A stretch of 64,000 nt of DNA from RGIG7213 sp045545665 (GTDB lineage Bacteria > Bacillota > Clostridia > Oscillospirales > CAG-272): assembly GCA_045545665.1 (NCBI GenBank), contig JAZQBL010000037.1, forward strand, positions 1 through 64,000, given 5' to 3'. Both the position numbers and the translations under genes were made by a program. Below, piece by piece: positions 15,241 through 23,122 of this stretch; position 1 is the stretch's first letter, and each line of letters opens with the position of its first letter. The notes under the pieces were generated by a model that saw only the letters and a list, made by a program, of their open reading frames with translations, searched no databases and had not been told where the DNA came from.

Positions 15241-16011
15241 ATGTCTTTCGGAATATCAATGCAAAAAGTGCCCGAATATCACTTTTCCGCATTCAGAAAA
15301 TTTACACCCGGTGAGCGGCACATCACCAGAACGGAGTCAGACGACGTTCTTATAGTTATGATAAACGGTACGCTTAAGTTCACCGAAAACGGAACGTCCG
15401 TCAAGCTGTGCCGCGGGGATTATTATATCCAACAAAACGGTCTGCTTCAGGACGGTCCCGAAGAAAGCGAGTGTCCGGAATATTTTTTCTTGCACTTTCA
15501 CGGCAGTGAATGGACCGATACGGGTACCGTTTTGCCTCACCGGGGAAAGTGCGATCCCGATTCCGTACTGCCGCTTTTGAACAAGCTTTGCGACACGGTT
15601 ATCCTCGATGTTCCTCTTCTTGTGAAGCAGGGACTGTTTTGCAATATACTCACACATCTTTACCAGAACCGCGACCTGAGCGAACGAAAAGCGCTCATTG
15701 ATACTATGTCGCAGCTTTTAATAAAAGATCTGTGCGATCCGCCGACACTGTCAGAGCTTTCCGAAATACTTCATTTCAGCGAAAATTATCTCATACGAAT
15801 CTTTAAAGAAGCAATGGGTGTAACTCCTCACGCATACGTAAACGCCGCCCGTTTACGCAAAGCAAAGCTGTTGCTTTCATCGGGAAGTATGACTGCCGAA
15901 CGAGTTGCATACGAGTGCGGTTTTTCCGATTACGCACACTTCTACCGCATTTTCCGAAAAGAAACGGGCGCATCCCCAAAAGAATACAGACAAAGCGAAT
16001 ATACAAACTGA
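15241..16011 (+). CDS. AraC-family transcriptional regulator
   Basis: 256 residues. The N-terminal cupin-like sensor domain (about 1-150) includes LKFTENGTSVKLCRGDYYIQ and YFFLHFHGSEW. The C-terminal double helix-turn-helix (about 160-253) includes LSELSEILHFSENYLIRIFK and the AraC signature with VAYECGFSDYAHFYRIFRKE and GASPKEYRQ. It probably senses a sugar and activates the divergent GH127-like gene. Start after AAGGAGTGATCAG. Confidence 0.93.
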   Translation: MSFGISMQKVPEYHFSAFRKFTPGERHITRTESDDVLIVMINGTLKFTENGTSVKLCRGDYYIQQNGLLQDGPEESECPEYFFLHFHGSEWTDTGTVLPHRGKCDPDSVLPLLNKLCDTVILDVPLLVKQGLFCNILTHLYQNRDLSERKALIDTMSQLLIKDLCDPPTLSELSEILHFSENYLIRIFKEAMGVTPHAYVNAARLRKAKLLLSSGSMTAERVAYECGFSDYAHFYRIFRKETGASPKEYRQSEYTN

Positions 16012-16065
16012 TATAAAAAGGCAGGGAAAAGATAATTCACTGTCTTTTCATTTGAATTTTCTTTT

Positions 16066-17262
16066 TCAATTTTTGACCCGGTATTTTTTATTGCATTTCA
16101 AAACGATAAGTCCTATAACAAGTATTATGGGAAACACAGTTGCTGTGAGCAATCCCGTTTTAAGATCGCCGCCCGCCATCTCGGAGATACTTCCCACCAT
16201 AACGGGACTTACAGTAGCACCGAGATCCCCTGCCAACGCCAGAAATGCAAACATTGCAGTTCCGCCTTTCGGACAGCTTCGCGAGGATATGCTGATAGAA
16301 CCGGGCCACATAATACCGACGGACAAACCGCAAAGCGCACAGCCCGCAAGACCAAGTATCGGCAAAGACGACAGCGATGCAAGCAAATAACAGCAAGCAC
16401 ACATGACCGCACAAGCGAGCATAACTTTTGCAAGATCGAGCCTTTCGCTGAACTTACCGTACAGCATACGTGATATACCCATAAGCAGTGCAAACAGGCA
16501 CGGACCTGCCAGGTCGCCAACCGTTTTGGATACACCGACAGCGGATTCCGTAAAAGCGGACGCCCACTGCGCCATAGTTACCTCCGATGCACCCGAGCAG
16601 ACCATAAGTATTATCATCAGCCAGAAGATCGGTGTTTTCAAAAGTCCGCCAACACTCATACTTTTGCCGTCCTCTACCAACCGTTTTATCGGACAGCTGA
16701 TAAAATTGAAGGTATTGCATAACGGCACAAGCGCCCAAATAAAGGTAAGTATTTTCCAATTTTCTATACCGAACACGGCAAAAAAGAAAGTCGAGCCGAG
16801 GATAACGCACATTGCTCCCCAGCAATAAAAGGAGTGCAGTAAGCTCATCATTCCGTCTTTATTTTCAAACGGACAGGCTTCAACGATAGGACTTATCAAA
16901 ACCTCAATGAGGCCGCTGCCGACGGCATAAAGCACAACGGATACCAAAATACCGACAAACGGCAAGGGGAGCATTTCGGGCAAAACAGCCATCAAAACGA
17001 GGCCTGCAGCCGATAAAACTTGTGATGCAACAACGCAGGTGCGGTAACCGATCTTGTCGGCAAATTTCGTAGCTGCAAGATCTACGAGCAGTTGTGTCAG
17101 ATAAAACACCATCGGGATCATTGCGATCTTTTCAAGTGTGATCCCGTATGTATCCTTGAATGTCAGAAACAAAAGAGGCGTGAAATTTGCGGATATTGCT
17201 TGTGTAACGAATCCGAGATAACAAGCCGTTAATGTTTTTTTGTAATTTTTTTCAGTTGCCAT
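16066..17262 (-). CDS. MFS sugar-type permease
   Basis: 398 residues with about 12 hydrophobic segments in two halves, FucP/YfkF-like. The loop between segments 2 and 3 (VDLAATKFADKIGYRTCVVA) carries the MFS D-x-x-x-D-R/K-x-G pattern, and a matching loop in the second half reads MLYGKFSERLDLAKV. The family moves sugars or other small molecules with protons. It lies between the AraC regulator and the deacetylase, suggesting uptake of a sugar released by the cluster. Ribosome site is weak. Confidence 0.85.
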   Translation of the reverse strand: MATEKNYKKTLTACYLGFVTQAISANFTPLLFLTFKDTYGITLEKIAMIPMVFYLTQLLVDLAATKFADKIGYRTCVVASQVLSAAGLVLMAVLPEMLPLPFVGILVSVVLYAVGSGLIEVLISPIVEACPFENKDGMMSLLHSFYCWGAMCVILGSTFFFAVFGIENWKILTFIWALVPLCNTFNFISCPIKRLVEDGKSMSVGGLLKTPIFWLMIILMVCSGASEVTMAQWASAFTESAVGVSKTVGDLAGPCLFALLMGISRMLYGKFSERLDLAKVMLACAVMCACCYLLASLSSLPILGLAGCALCGLSVGIMWPGSISISSRSCPKGGTAMFAFLALAGDLGATVSPVMVGSISEMAGGDLKTGLLTATVFPIILVIGLIVLKCNKKYRVKN

Positions 17263-17309
17263 AATAATTCTTTTTTACAGGGTTATTTGCATTTATTTGC
17301 GGGCTTTTA

Positions 17310-18164
17310 TCAGTCGATACGGATCGTTTCGCCCGACTTGATGCTGTACAATTTACTGTCAACGTCAAGCCACACCGTAAAGAGCGTGGGGTTGTATACC
17401 ATATGACCGTCGGCACTGTACCTCAAACTCTTATAAGCGTTGACGTAGTCGTATATTTCTATATTGGTCGCGTACCACAGTTCGTCGTTGTTTGCGAGTT
17501 TTCGGCATATTTGCTCGATATGATCCCAGTTATTATGTCTGTCGAATTCATAGCTGTGTCCCCATATGTAAAGCAATCTCGGAACACGACGTGCGTGGTA
17601 AGTGTTCGGCGAAATATCAAGATTCAAAAATTCGTCTACGTATTCCATAATTTTCGGGTTGTTATGGTGAGCCGTCGGCATCCACGCATAAAAATCCTGC
17701 GGAAGAAGAAAAGAGTTATTATCACCGCCGAGCGTTCGTGAATAAGCAATATCCAATTCAATAAGGTAATTTTTTATCTGCTCGTAGCTTCCGAAGTTGC
17801 CCATCTGAGTTATGCCCGAATCGGGATACGCCATACCTCTGATAATACGGTTGCATTTTTTCTCAAGCTCAAGACGGCAGTCAAGCACGTCGCGTATGCC
17901 TTCGATCGCTCTTAAATTACCGTTTGCTCTGTGATTTGCACCGTGAACGGCAATTTCGTGGCCTTTGTCGAGGAAATATTCTTTTATCTGTTCTTTTGTA
18001 AAGTTTTCTTTCTTTATGTATTCACAGTTAAAATTAAAAGTTGCTTTCATGCCGTATTTATCAAACAGCTCCGCTAAGCGTTTATCCTGCGGTACGCCGT
18101 CATCATAGCTGAAAGTTACGGCTTTCGCCCTGCCGTTCGGGTATCTCATAAATACAGATCTCAT
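17310..18164 (-). CDS. Polysaccharide deacetylase (NodB/CE4 type)
   Basis: 284 residues from ATG 18164 with GGAG at 7 nt. The NodB domain begins at KAVTFSYDDGVPQDKRLAEL; DD is the catalytic base plus metal ligand. The HxxxH metal site appears as HEIAVHGANHRA. There is no signal peptide, so the enzyme looks cytoplasmic, unlike peptidoglycan deacetylases. Clostridial homologues annotated near sugar catabolism genes share the RYPNGRAKAVTFSYDDG start. It probably deacetylates an imported acetylated sugar; substrate unknown. Confidence 0.85.
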   Translation of the reverse strand: MRSVFMRYPNGRAKAVTFSYDDGVPQDKRLAELFDKYGMKATFNFNCEYIKKENFTKEQIKEYFLDKGHEIAVHGANHRANGNLRAIEGIRDVLDCRLELEKKCNRIIRGMAYPDSGITQMGNFGSYEQIKNYLIELDIAYSRTLGGDNNSFLLPQDFYAWMPTAHHNNPKIMEYVDEFLNLDISPNTYHARRVPRLLYIWGHSYEFDRHNNWDHIEQICRKLANNDELWYATNIEIYDYVNAYKSLRYSADGHMVYNPTLFTVWLDVDSKLYSIKSGETIRID

Positions 18165-18264
18165 ACAACTACTCCATATGTTTAGTTACTTGATTTTTAA
18201 ATTAAATATCCGGCTATCACTGCCGTTTATTCGATAAATTGGAATTTGTCGAACTGTTATATCA

Positions 18265-18501
18265 TTATTTGTATTTCGGTTTGATTAGCAAATGCGTGTC
18301 TAAGTCAATTACATAGTCAACACAAGTGGTGCCTGTGTATGGTAATTCTTCATATCCATAATGGGCACAAAAAGCGGATAGAAAATCCTTTTCCGTAACT
18401 GTTTGCAGAATTTCTTTTATTGCATTTTGTAATTCTTCTCTCTCGAGGTGACCGCCATGTATTAACTTGTCACCATATACAGATTCAAGTTCTATCAACA
18501 A
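18265..18501 (-). CDS. Small hypothetical protein
   Basis: 78 residues from TTG 18501, which has GGAGGG seven bases upstream. A longer GTG-started frame to 18549 would run through what looks like the -10 box (TATAAT at 18543-18538), so the shorter start is preferred. Sequence is acidic with a helical centre (LEREELQNAIKEILQTVTEK). There are two cysteines, no membrane segment and no recognised family. The upstream repeat element abuts its promoter. Confidence 0.55.
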   Translation of the reverse strand: MLIELESVYGDKLIHGGHLEREELQNAIKEILQTVTEKDFLSAFCAHYGYEELPYTGTTCVDYVIDLDTHLLIKPKYK

Positions 18502-18537
18502 TTTTGTCCCTCCGTCAAATTCTAATTTATCAGTTAG

Positions 18538-18566
18538 ATTATACCACACATTTGTAAATAAACCAA
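18538..18566 (-). promoter_or_regulatory. Promoter of the 18265-18501 gene, reaching into the repeat element
   Basis: On the minus strand TTGGTT, a 17-nt spacer and TATAAT (18543-18538). The -35 box lies within the left end of the hairpin-array repeat. Confidence 0.5.
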
Positions 18567-18806
18567 GGCATAGCCTTATATATCATCAAAAGTGAAGTTG
18601 CGGCAAGCCGCAGTGAAGTTATGCCCTGCGGCATAGTGAAGAGCAGACGCTTCGCTTACTGCGTGAAGTTAAGTGTTCCGCATATCGTGCCAAAGGCACG
18701 CTTCATAGCCGAAGGCTGCTTCATTAGCGAAGCATCTTCATGCGCCACAGGCGCGCTTCATTCAAAAAACGCACCTTTGTCGGTAGACAAAAGTGCGTTT
18801 TTTTGT
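18557..18806. repeat. Hairpin-array repeat, copy 1
   Basis: About 250 bp without coding capacity. The left end has CAAGGCATAGCCTT (itself a stem AAGGC/GCCTT). Then come four TGAAG boxes (18593, 18614, 18637, 18664), then four CTTCA boxes (18701, 18719, 18736, 18756). Most boxes are separated by a short near-perfect hairpin: TGCGGC-AA-GCCGCA, TATGCC-CTGC-GGCATA, CGTGCC-AAA-GGCACG, AGCC-GAA-GGCT, GCGCC-ACA-GGCGC. The right end is a 16-bp terminator-like stem, AAAACGCACCTTTGTC with GACAAAAGTGCGTTTT (18766-18801). A second copy lies at 19403-19650. Confidence 0.88.
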
Positions 18807-18866
18807 TGCGAAGAAACACGCAAACGGTGGGCAGGTGTAGGAAAAAAACGCAAAAAAGGTGCGTGA

Positions 18867-19352
18867 TTATAACTGTTGAAAGGATAAATAGATAAGGAAT
18901 GCTGTCATTAACCAAGACAGCCAGTCAAACAAGGAACTGGTGAATCCTCTCAGATGCTTTCTTTTTGCAAGAAGAATAAACGGCTTACCATAATCTTCGA
19001 TGTTGCTATAAGTTGAGGCAATAATAACACACGGTATTTCTATTGCACAAAGCACGATTGAAAAGACGATTAGTATCGATTGCAAAGCCTCAATAAATCC
19101 TAATGTAATAGCGAAAACCATAAAAGTGAATGTGGCTATTAGGAAAATAAGGTTTAAACCGTATAAAATTCCAAGTGAGTTTTGCTTATTGATTGAATGA
19201 TACAACCAATAGTTGATAAAACCTTTTCTGTTTTTCTTGATATAAGTTTTGCTCATTTTTGACAAGCGAAGGTAAGAATATATACCGCTACGAAAATTTG
19301 CATATAGCAAAAGATTATAAAGTGCTATTACGATCATAAGAAAATAAAACAA
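18867..19352 (-). CDS. Four-helix membrane protein of unknown function
   Basis: 161 residues starting at a TTG (19352) with a strong GGAGGTGA nine bases upstream. Hydrophobic segments lie near residues 1-17, 62-90, 92-118 and 143-160. Between segments 1 and 2 is a basic loop (SKMSKTYIKKNRKGF). There is no recognised family. It is flanked by the two copies of the hairpin-array repeat, and the copy at its 3' side supplies its likely terminator. It may be cargo between repeats or simply a neighbour. Confidence 0.6.
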   Translation of the reverse strand: MFYFLMIVIALYNLLLYANFRSGIYSYLRLSKMSKTYIKKNRKGFINYWLYHSINKQNSLGILYGLNLIFLIATFTFMVFAITLGFIEALQSILIVFSIVLCAIEIPCVIIASTYSNIEDYGKPFILLAKRKHLRGFTSSLFDWLSWLMTAFLIYLSFQQL

Positions 19353-19402
19353 TAGCGGTCACCTCCTACCATTTCTTTGAGTGTATTATATCACATTCCC
19401 GC

Positions 19403-19650
19403 CAATAAATCAAGGCATAGTCTTGCTATTCTTAATGATGCATCGCCTTGCGGCGATATGAAGCGGCAACTGCAACAAGTTGCCATGAAGTGTTCCGCAA
19501 GCGGAACATGAAGCGAAGCGCGCATCCTCATGTGGCGAAGCCATGCTTCATAACCGAAGGCTGCTTCATTAGCGAAGCGTCTTCATGCGCCGCAGGCGCG
19601 CTTCATTCAAAAAACGCACCTTTGTCGGTAGACAAAAGTGCGTTTTTTGT
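19403..19650. repeat. Hairpin-array repeat, copy 2
   Basis: Same design as copy 1. The left end is CAAGGCATAGTCTTG. TGAAG-spaced hairpins follow (ATCGCC-TTGC-GGCGAT, GGCAACT/AGTTGCC, TGTTCCGC-AA-GCGGAACA, TGGC-GAA-GCCA), then CTTCA-spaced hairpins. The right half from 19547 is almost identical to copy 1 over about 110 bp. The terminal 16-bp stem (19611-19646) lies 4 nt past the 3' end of tRNA-Tyr and must act as the tRNA operon terminator. No gene is seen in 19353-19650. Confidence 0.88.
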
Positions 19651-19736
19651 TGGTGGGGGAAGGTGGATTCGGACCACCGAAGTGAATGCACAACAGATTT
19701 ACAGTCTGCCCCCTTTGGCCGCTCGGGAATTCCCCC
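19651..19736 (-). tRNA. tRNA-Tyr(GTA)
   Basis: 86 nt with encoded CCA. The acceptor arm begins GGGGGAA, the D-arm is CCCGAGCGGCC, the anticodon loop is CTGTAAA (anticodon GTA), and a long variable arm is present, as in class II bacterial tRNA-Tyr. Confidence 0.95.
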
Positions 19737-19739
19737 ATA

Positions 19740-19814
19740 TGGAGCTGGTGATCGGAGTCGAACCAACAACCTGCTGATTACAAATCAGCTGCTCTGCCAT
19801 TGAGCCACACCAGC
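19740..19814 (-). tRNA. tRNA-Thr(TGT)
   Basis: 75 nt with encoded CCA. The acceptor stem GCTGGTG pairs with CACCAGC. The anticodon arm is GCTGA-TTTGTAA-TCAGC with anticodon TGT, and the T-arm is GGTTCGACTCC. It is transcribed first and is separated from tRNA-Tyr by 3 nt, so both lie on one transcript. Confidence 0.95.
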
Positions 19815-19854
19815 ACATTTGTTATTTAACAGCGTTTTCCGCTGCAACACCGAT

Positions 19855-19912
19855 ATAATACCACAAGATCTCCGTTTTGTCAATACCTTTTTGCAAAAAA
19901 AATTATTTTTTT
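19855..19912 (-). promoter_or_regulatory. tRNA-Thr/Tyr promoter with A/T-rich UP-like element
   Basis: On the minus strand TTGACA (19883-19878), a 17-nt spacer and TATTAT (19860-19855). Upstream (19884-19912) is an A/T tract with the pattern TAATTTTTTTTGCAAAAAGG, which also occurs upstream of the tRNA-Leu(GAG) promoter at 37928-37956. Confidence 0.82.
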
Positions 19913-19926
19913 TAGAGAAATAAAAC

Positions 19927-19955
19927 TTGACTTCTTTCGCCGCATAATGTATAAT
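19927..19955 (+). promoter_or_regulatory. Promoter of the Gfo/Idh/MocA gene
   Basis: TTGACT (19927-19932), a 17-nt spacer and TATAAT (19950-19955), 35 nt before the ATG at 19990. Confidence 0.85.
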
Positions 19956-19989
19956 CGTATTATCAACATAATATAGGAGATGATTTGAT

Positions 19990-21048
19990 ATGAGTAAAGT
20001 AAATATTGCCGTTATCGGGTGCGGTACGATCGCAAAAGCTGCACATATCCCGAATTATGCGGACAACCCCGATGTAAACATCAAATATTTTTGCGATATA
20101 ATTCCCGAACGCGCAGACGAACAGGTAGCTTTGCACGGTGGTAAAGCAATATACGACTACAAAGAAATATTAAACGATGAAGAGCTTGACGCCGTTTCGG
20201 TCTGCACACCGAACGACATGCACCGTATCATCACCTGCGATTTTCTGAAAGCGGGAAAGCACGTACTTTGTGAAAAACCTGCCGCAAGAACGATCGACGA
20301 AGTACACGTTATGCAAGAAACAGCAAAAGAAACGGGAAAGGTCCTCAATATAGGAGTTGTAAACCGTTTCAACGGTGCCGTAAACAAAATAAGAGAGATA
20401 ATAAGCGCAGGCGTACTCGGTGAAGTATATCACGTATACGTATCGTTCAGACAGACACGTTCAATTCCCGGTCTCGGCGGTAAGTTCACGACAAAGGCTC
20501 TTTCGGGCGGCGGTGTTCTTATAGACTGGGGCGTTCATTATCTTGACCTTGTAATGTACTGTATGAATGATCCCGAACCCAAAACGGTATCGGCACAGAC
20601 CTACAGCAAGCTTGCGACAAATATGCGTGAATACGTATTTGACAGCATGTGGGCAGGTCCCCCCGATTACAACGGAACGTATGACGTTGAAGAATTTGTA
20701 ACGGGATTTATAAGAACGGAAGGACCTACGATAACGCTGAACGGTGCATGGGCACAAAACATATTCATACCCGAAACGTACATTGATTTCATTGGAACAA
20801 AGGGCGGCATACGCCTCAGATACGGCGGAGATTTTGAGCTTTTCACGGTAACAAACGGCAAGCTTACAACAGAAAAGCCCGAATTTGATTCCTCTGTCAA
20901 TATGTTCAAATCGGAAATCGACCACTTTGTACAGTGTGTAAAGAGCGGCGAACACATACGCTCTCACATTGACACAGCAGAGATCACCGCACGTATAATG
21001 CAGGGCATTTACGATTCCGCAGAGTACGGCAAAGAAGTCACCCTTTAA
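19990..21048 (+). CDS. Gfo/Idh/MocA-family NAD(P)-dependent oxidoreductase
   Basis: 352 residues. The N-terminal Rossmann fold is VNIAVIGCGTIAKAAHIPNY. The family signature CEKPAARTIDEVHVM follows at about residue 95, with the catalytic lysine in EKP. The C-terminal alpha/beta domain contains GGGVLIDWGVHYLDLVMY; Asp and His are the usual active-site pair. Members oxidise sugars, inositols or amino-sugar derivatives. The nearby sugar-phosphate isomerase/epimerase-type gene (22176-23042) is a common functional partner, though the two are on opposite strands. Strong ribosome site AGGAGATG. Confidence 0.93.
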   Translation: MSKVNIAVIGCGTIAKAAHIPNYADNPDVNIKYFCDIIPERADEQVALHGGKAIYDYKEILNDEELDAVSVCTPNDMHRIITCDFLKAGKHVLCEKPAARTIDEVHVMQETAKETGKVLNIGVVNRFNGAVNKIREIISAGVLGEVYHVYVSFRQTRSIPGLGGKFTTKALSGGGVLIDWGVHYLDLVMYCMNDPEPKTVSAQTYSKLATNMREYVFDSMWAGPPDYNGTYDVEEFVTGFIRTEGPTITLNGAWAQNIFIPETYIDFIGTKGGIRLRYGGDFELFTVTNGKLTTEKPEFDSSVNMFKSEIDHFVQCVKSGEHIRSHIDTAEITARIMQGIYDSAEYGKEVTL

Positions 21049-21450
21049 TCACGTGTGCTTTCCGAACATAATCTTTTTTCCGTTATGTTCTTTGACGTAA
21101 AACACCTCTCCCGCTTTGTATCTTATATACTTATCGCGACTTGAAGTCTCAATTATTTCTCCGTGAAGCTTTGTGTATCCGCCGTTTGCGGTTATATCGC
21201 TTACAGCACACGATATTCGTTTTCCCTTTTTTCTTCCGAAAATGAATACAGTAACCGCTTCAAAAAAAGTGATAAAGATAAACCCAAAGCACTGTATATA
21301 CATGGGAAGCGATACAAGTGAGATGCAGAAGGACAAAAGTCCCGCAGACATTGCACACACGGCAAAGCTGTTTTCCGTCAGCAAATAGAGCACAAAAAAC
21401 AAAAAAGAAGAAAAAAGCCACAAAGACGGCATAATATCAAAAACAGTCAA
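21049..21450 (-). CDS. NfeD-like membrane protein
   Basis: 133 residues. Three hydrophobic segments (about 5-24, 28-46, 50-71) are followed by a basic linker (GRKKGKR) and a soluble beta-rich C-terminus (DITANGGYTKLHGEIIETSS), resembling the OB-fold domain of NfeD proteins, which work with membrane proteases or flotillins. The TTG start has CGGAGG eight bases upstream. Both are buried in a long hairpin (see separate entry). It is convergent with the oxidoreductase gene, whose stop directly abuts it. Confidence 0.65.
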   Translation of the reverse strand: MTVFDIMPSLWLFSSFLFFVLYLLTENSFAVCAMSAGLLSFCISLVSLPMYIQCFGFIFITFFEAVTVFIFGRKKGKRISCAVSDITANGGYTKLHGEIIETSSRDKYIRYKAGEVFYVKEHNGKKIMFGKHT

Positions 21451-21491
21451 GGCAACGACCTCCGTATTTTTTACGGTGATTGTTGCCTTGA
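21447..21491 (-). promoter_or_regulatory. Hairpin enclosing the ribosome site and start codon of the NfeD-like gene
   Basis: TCAAGGCAAC (21447-21456) pairs with GTTGCCTTGA (21482-21491), with an inner CCGTA/TACGG stem. The TTG start and CGGAGG of the gene at 21450 lie inside. There is no U-run after the stem, so it looks like translation control rather than termination. Confidence 0.55.
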
Positions 21492-21501
21492 TCCTTTTAT
21501 T

Positions 21502-22173
21502 TTATTCCGAATAAATGAATATCTGATTTATTTTTGCGCCGTCGCTGCCTGTAAGTATTTCAAAAAACAGCGGTATCGTTCCGTCCTCGGGATCGGGAAG
21601 ATCGGGGCGGAATGCGCCGTTATTATCCATAATATAATACGACACTTCGAATATTTCCCTCGTTATCGTTCCCGAAACGTCGGCAATCGACACAGGACCC
21701 GATTCGAGACGCACTTTAATATTATATATTTTCTGCTGGTGGATCTTATCATCAAATTTTTCTATCAAAGATCCGAAATTGTTGAAATAGTAATCGGTAA
21801 AAAAAGTATTCAACTTTTTTCCGTCGCCGTTCATTGCCGCATTGAAATATTCATACAGCATAGCAATAGATTCAGGTGCATCGTCTATTTCATTTTCTGT
21901 ATACGTTATGGTAGTTCCCTGATATTCAACGCTCATATATCTGTTTTTTTCAAGATATTTTTCGTCGTCAAATATATTTTCTCCCTCTTTCGGTTCGTAA
22001 TATCCTACGTCGCTTTTGTAATCAAACGGATCGTACGAGCGCACGATGGCATTTCTTTGCTCCTCCGCATTTGAGCATTGTTTTATGACAGACACCGTGA
22101 TAATTGCAAGACAAAGAAGAAGTATAAGTGCAAAAACGGTCTTTTTATTTATTATTTTCTTCTTATTTTCCAC
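21502..22173 (-). CDS. Membrane-anchored hypothetical protein
   Basis: About 223 residues from GTG 22173, directly after the upstream gene's stop; a TTG at 22191 would add six residues. One N-terminal transmembrane helix (TVFALILLLCLAIITVSVI) is followed by an extracytoplasmic domain. The latter has a MNGDGKKLNTFFTDYYFNNF segment and a beta-rich end, somewhat like NTF2-type accessory domains. No catalytic motif is recognised. It is probably co-transcribed with the sugar isomerase-type gene upstream. Confidence 0.65.
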   Translation of the reverse strand: MENKKKIINKKTVFALILLLCLAIITVSVIKQCSNAEEQRNAIVRSYDPFDYKSDVGYYEPKEGENIFDDEKYLEKNRYMSVEYQGTTITYTENEIDDAPESIAMLYEYFNAAMNGDGKKLNTFFTDYYFNNFGSLIEKFDDKIHQQKIYNIKVRLESGPVSIADVSGTITREIFEVSYYIMDNNGAFRPDLPDPEDGTIPLFFEILTGSDGAKINQIFIYSE

Positions 22174-22175
22174 AT

Positions 22176-23042
22176 TTATCCAATTTCCCAAAATCTTTTT
22201 ACGTTATCTTTTCCGACTCTTATGCCGAAAAGATTATCTTCGAGTCCTTCAAATTCAACGGAAATATATCCGTCATATCCGGTTTTCTTGAGAATTGACA
22301 AGCTTTGTGATGCGTGGGCATCTCCGTAACCGATTACAGTTCCGTGCAGATAGTTGTTTGCTCTCGTTTTAAACCAGCCTTCTCCCGGATTCATTTCGTA
22401 ACCCGGTTTGAAAAGGAAGTCTTTCGCGTGCACCATTTTTGCGTAAGGTGCGACTATAGCAACCGATTTTTCAGGTTCTTCATCGGCGCACATAAAGTTA
22501 CCGATATCTACCAATGCACCAAAATTTTCGTAGTTTACAGCAGAAATAAGTGCCGCAACTCTCAAAGCATCCTGGGAGTAAAAGCCGTGGTTTTCCGTTG
22601 CCGTAACGATTCCCTTTTCTTTAGCGTATTCGGAAACGCGGCGGCAGCCTTCTGCAAGACGCGGTATTGCGTTCTCATAAAATTTATATTCATGTCTGTT
22701 CCCGTGTCCGTATGCGACGTCGTGACGGAATGTTTTCGCTCCGTATGCAGCAGCAAGATCAACCTTCGAACAAACGCGTTTGATCTCCGCATCAAGATCC
22801 TCACCGGAACCGAAAAGAAAATCAGCCGCTGTGCAAAACGACGCTACTTCAAGGCCTTTTTCTTCACAGTAACACTTTACTTTTTTTGCAAGCTCAAGGT
22901 CAGAACAGTTTTCGTGCATACCGTCAACTATCTCGATGCCGTCAAAACCGTTTTCCTTTGCAAAATCAACAGCGCCGAAAATCCCGAAGCCTTCCTTCGT
23001 TATATATTTTCCAAAGCTATAAGTACTTACACAAATTTTCAT
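22176..23042 (-). CDS. Sugar phosphate isomerase/epimerase (xylose-isomerase-like TIM barrel)
   Basis: 288 residues, AP-endonuclease-2/xylose isomerase-like barrel. It begins MKICVSTYSFGKYITKEGFG; later come FDGIEIVDGMHEN, IVTATENHGFYSQD (metal-ligand Glu), GALVDIGNFMCADE (Asp), MVHAKDFLF (His) and GYDGYISVEFEGLEDN (Glu). These match the metal-binding set of the family, which isomerises or epimerises keto-sugars and inositol derivatives. The ribosome site GAGGTTG precedes the ATG. A role with the Gfo/Idh/MocA oxidoreductase is plausible. Confidence 0.9.
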   Translation of the reverse strand: MKICVSTYSFGKYITKEGFGIFGAVDFAKENGFDGIEIVDGMHENCSDLELAKKVKCYCEEKGLEVASFCTAADFLFGSGEDLDAEIKRVCSKVDLAAAYGAKTFRHDVAYGHGNRHEYKFYENAIPRLAEGCRRVSEYAKEKGIVTATENHGFYSQDALRVAALISAVNYENFGALVDIGNFMCADEEPEKSVAIVAPYAKMVHAKDFLFKPGYEMNPGEGWFKTRANNYLHGTVIGYGDAHASQSLSILKKTGYDGYISVEFEGLEDNLFGIRVGKDNVKRFWEIG

Positions 23043-23122
23043 TTTTTCAACCTCGTTTTTTTGATGAAAGAATTATATCACAAAATTGTTAAAATATATA
23101 TGGCTATTTTTAAATATACATA

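Noticed and set aside
18557..19650. CRISPR array
   Set aside because: The boxes are only 5 bp, the intervening sequences are hairpins of varied length rather than equal spacers, and no cas gene is present.
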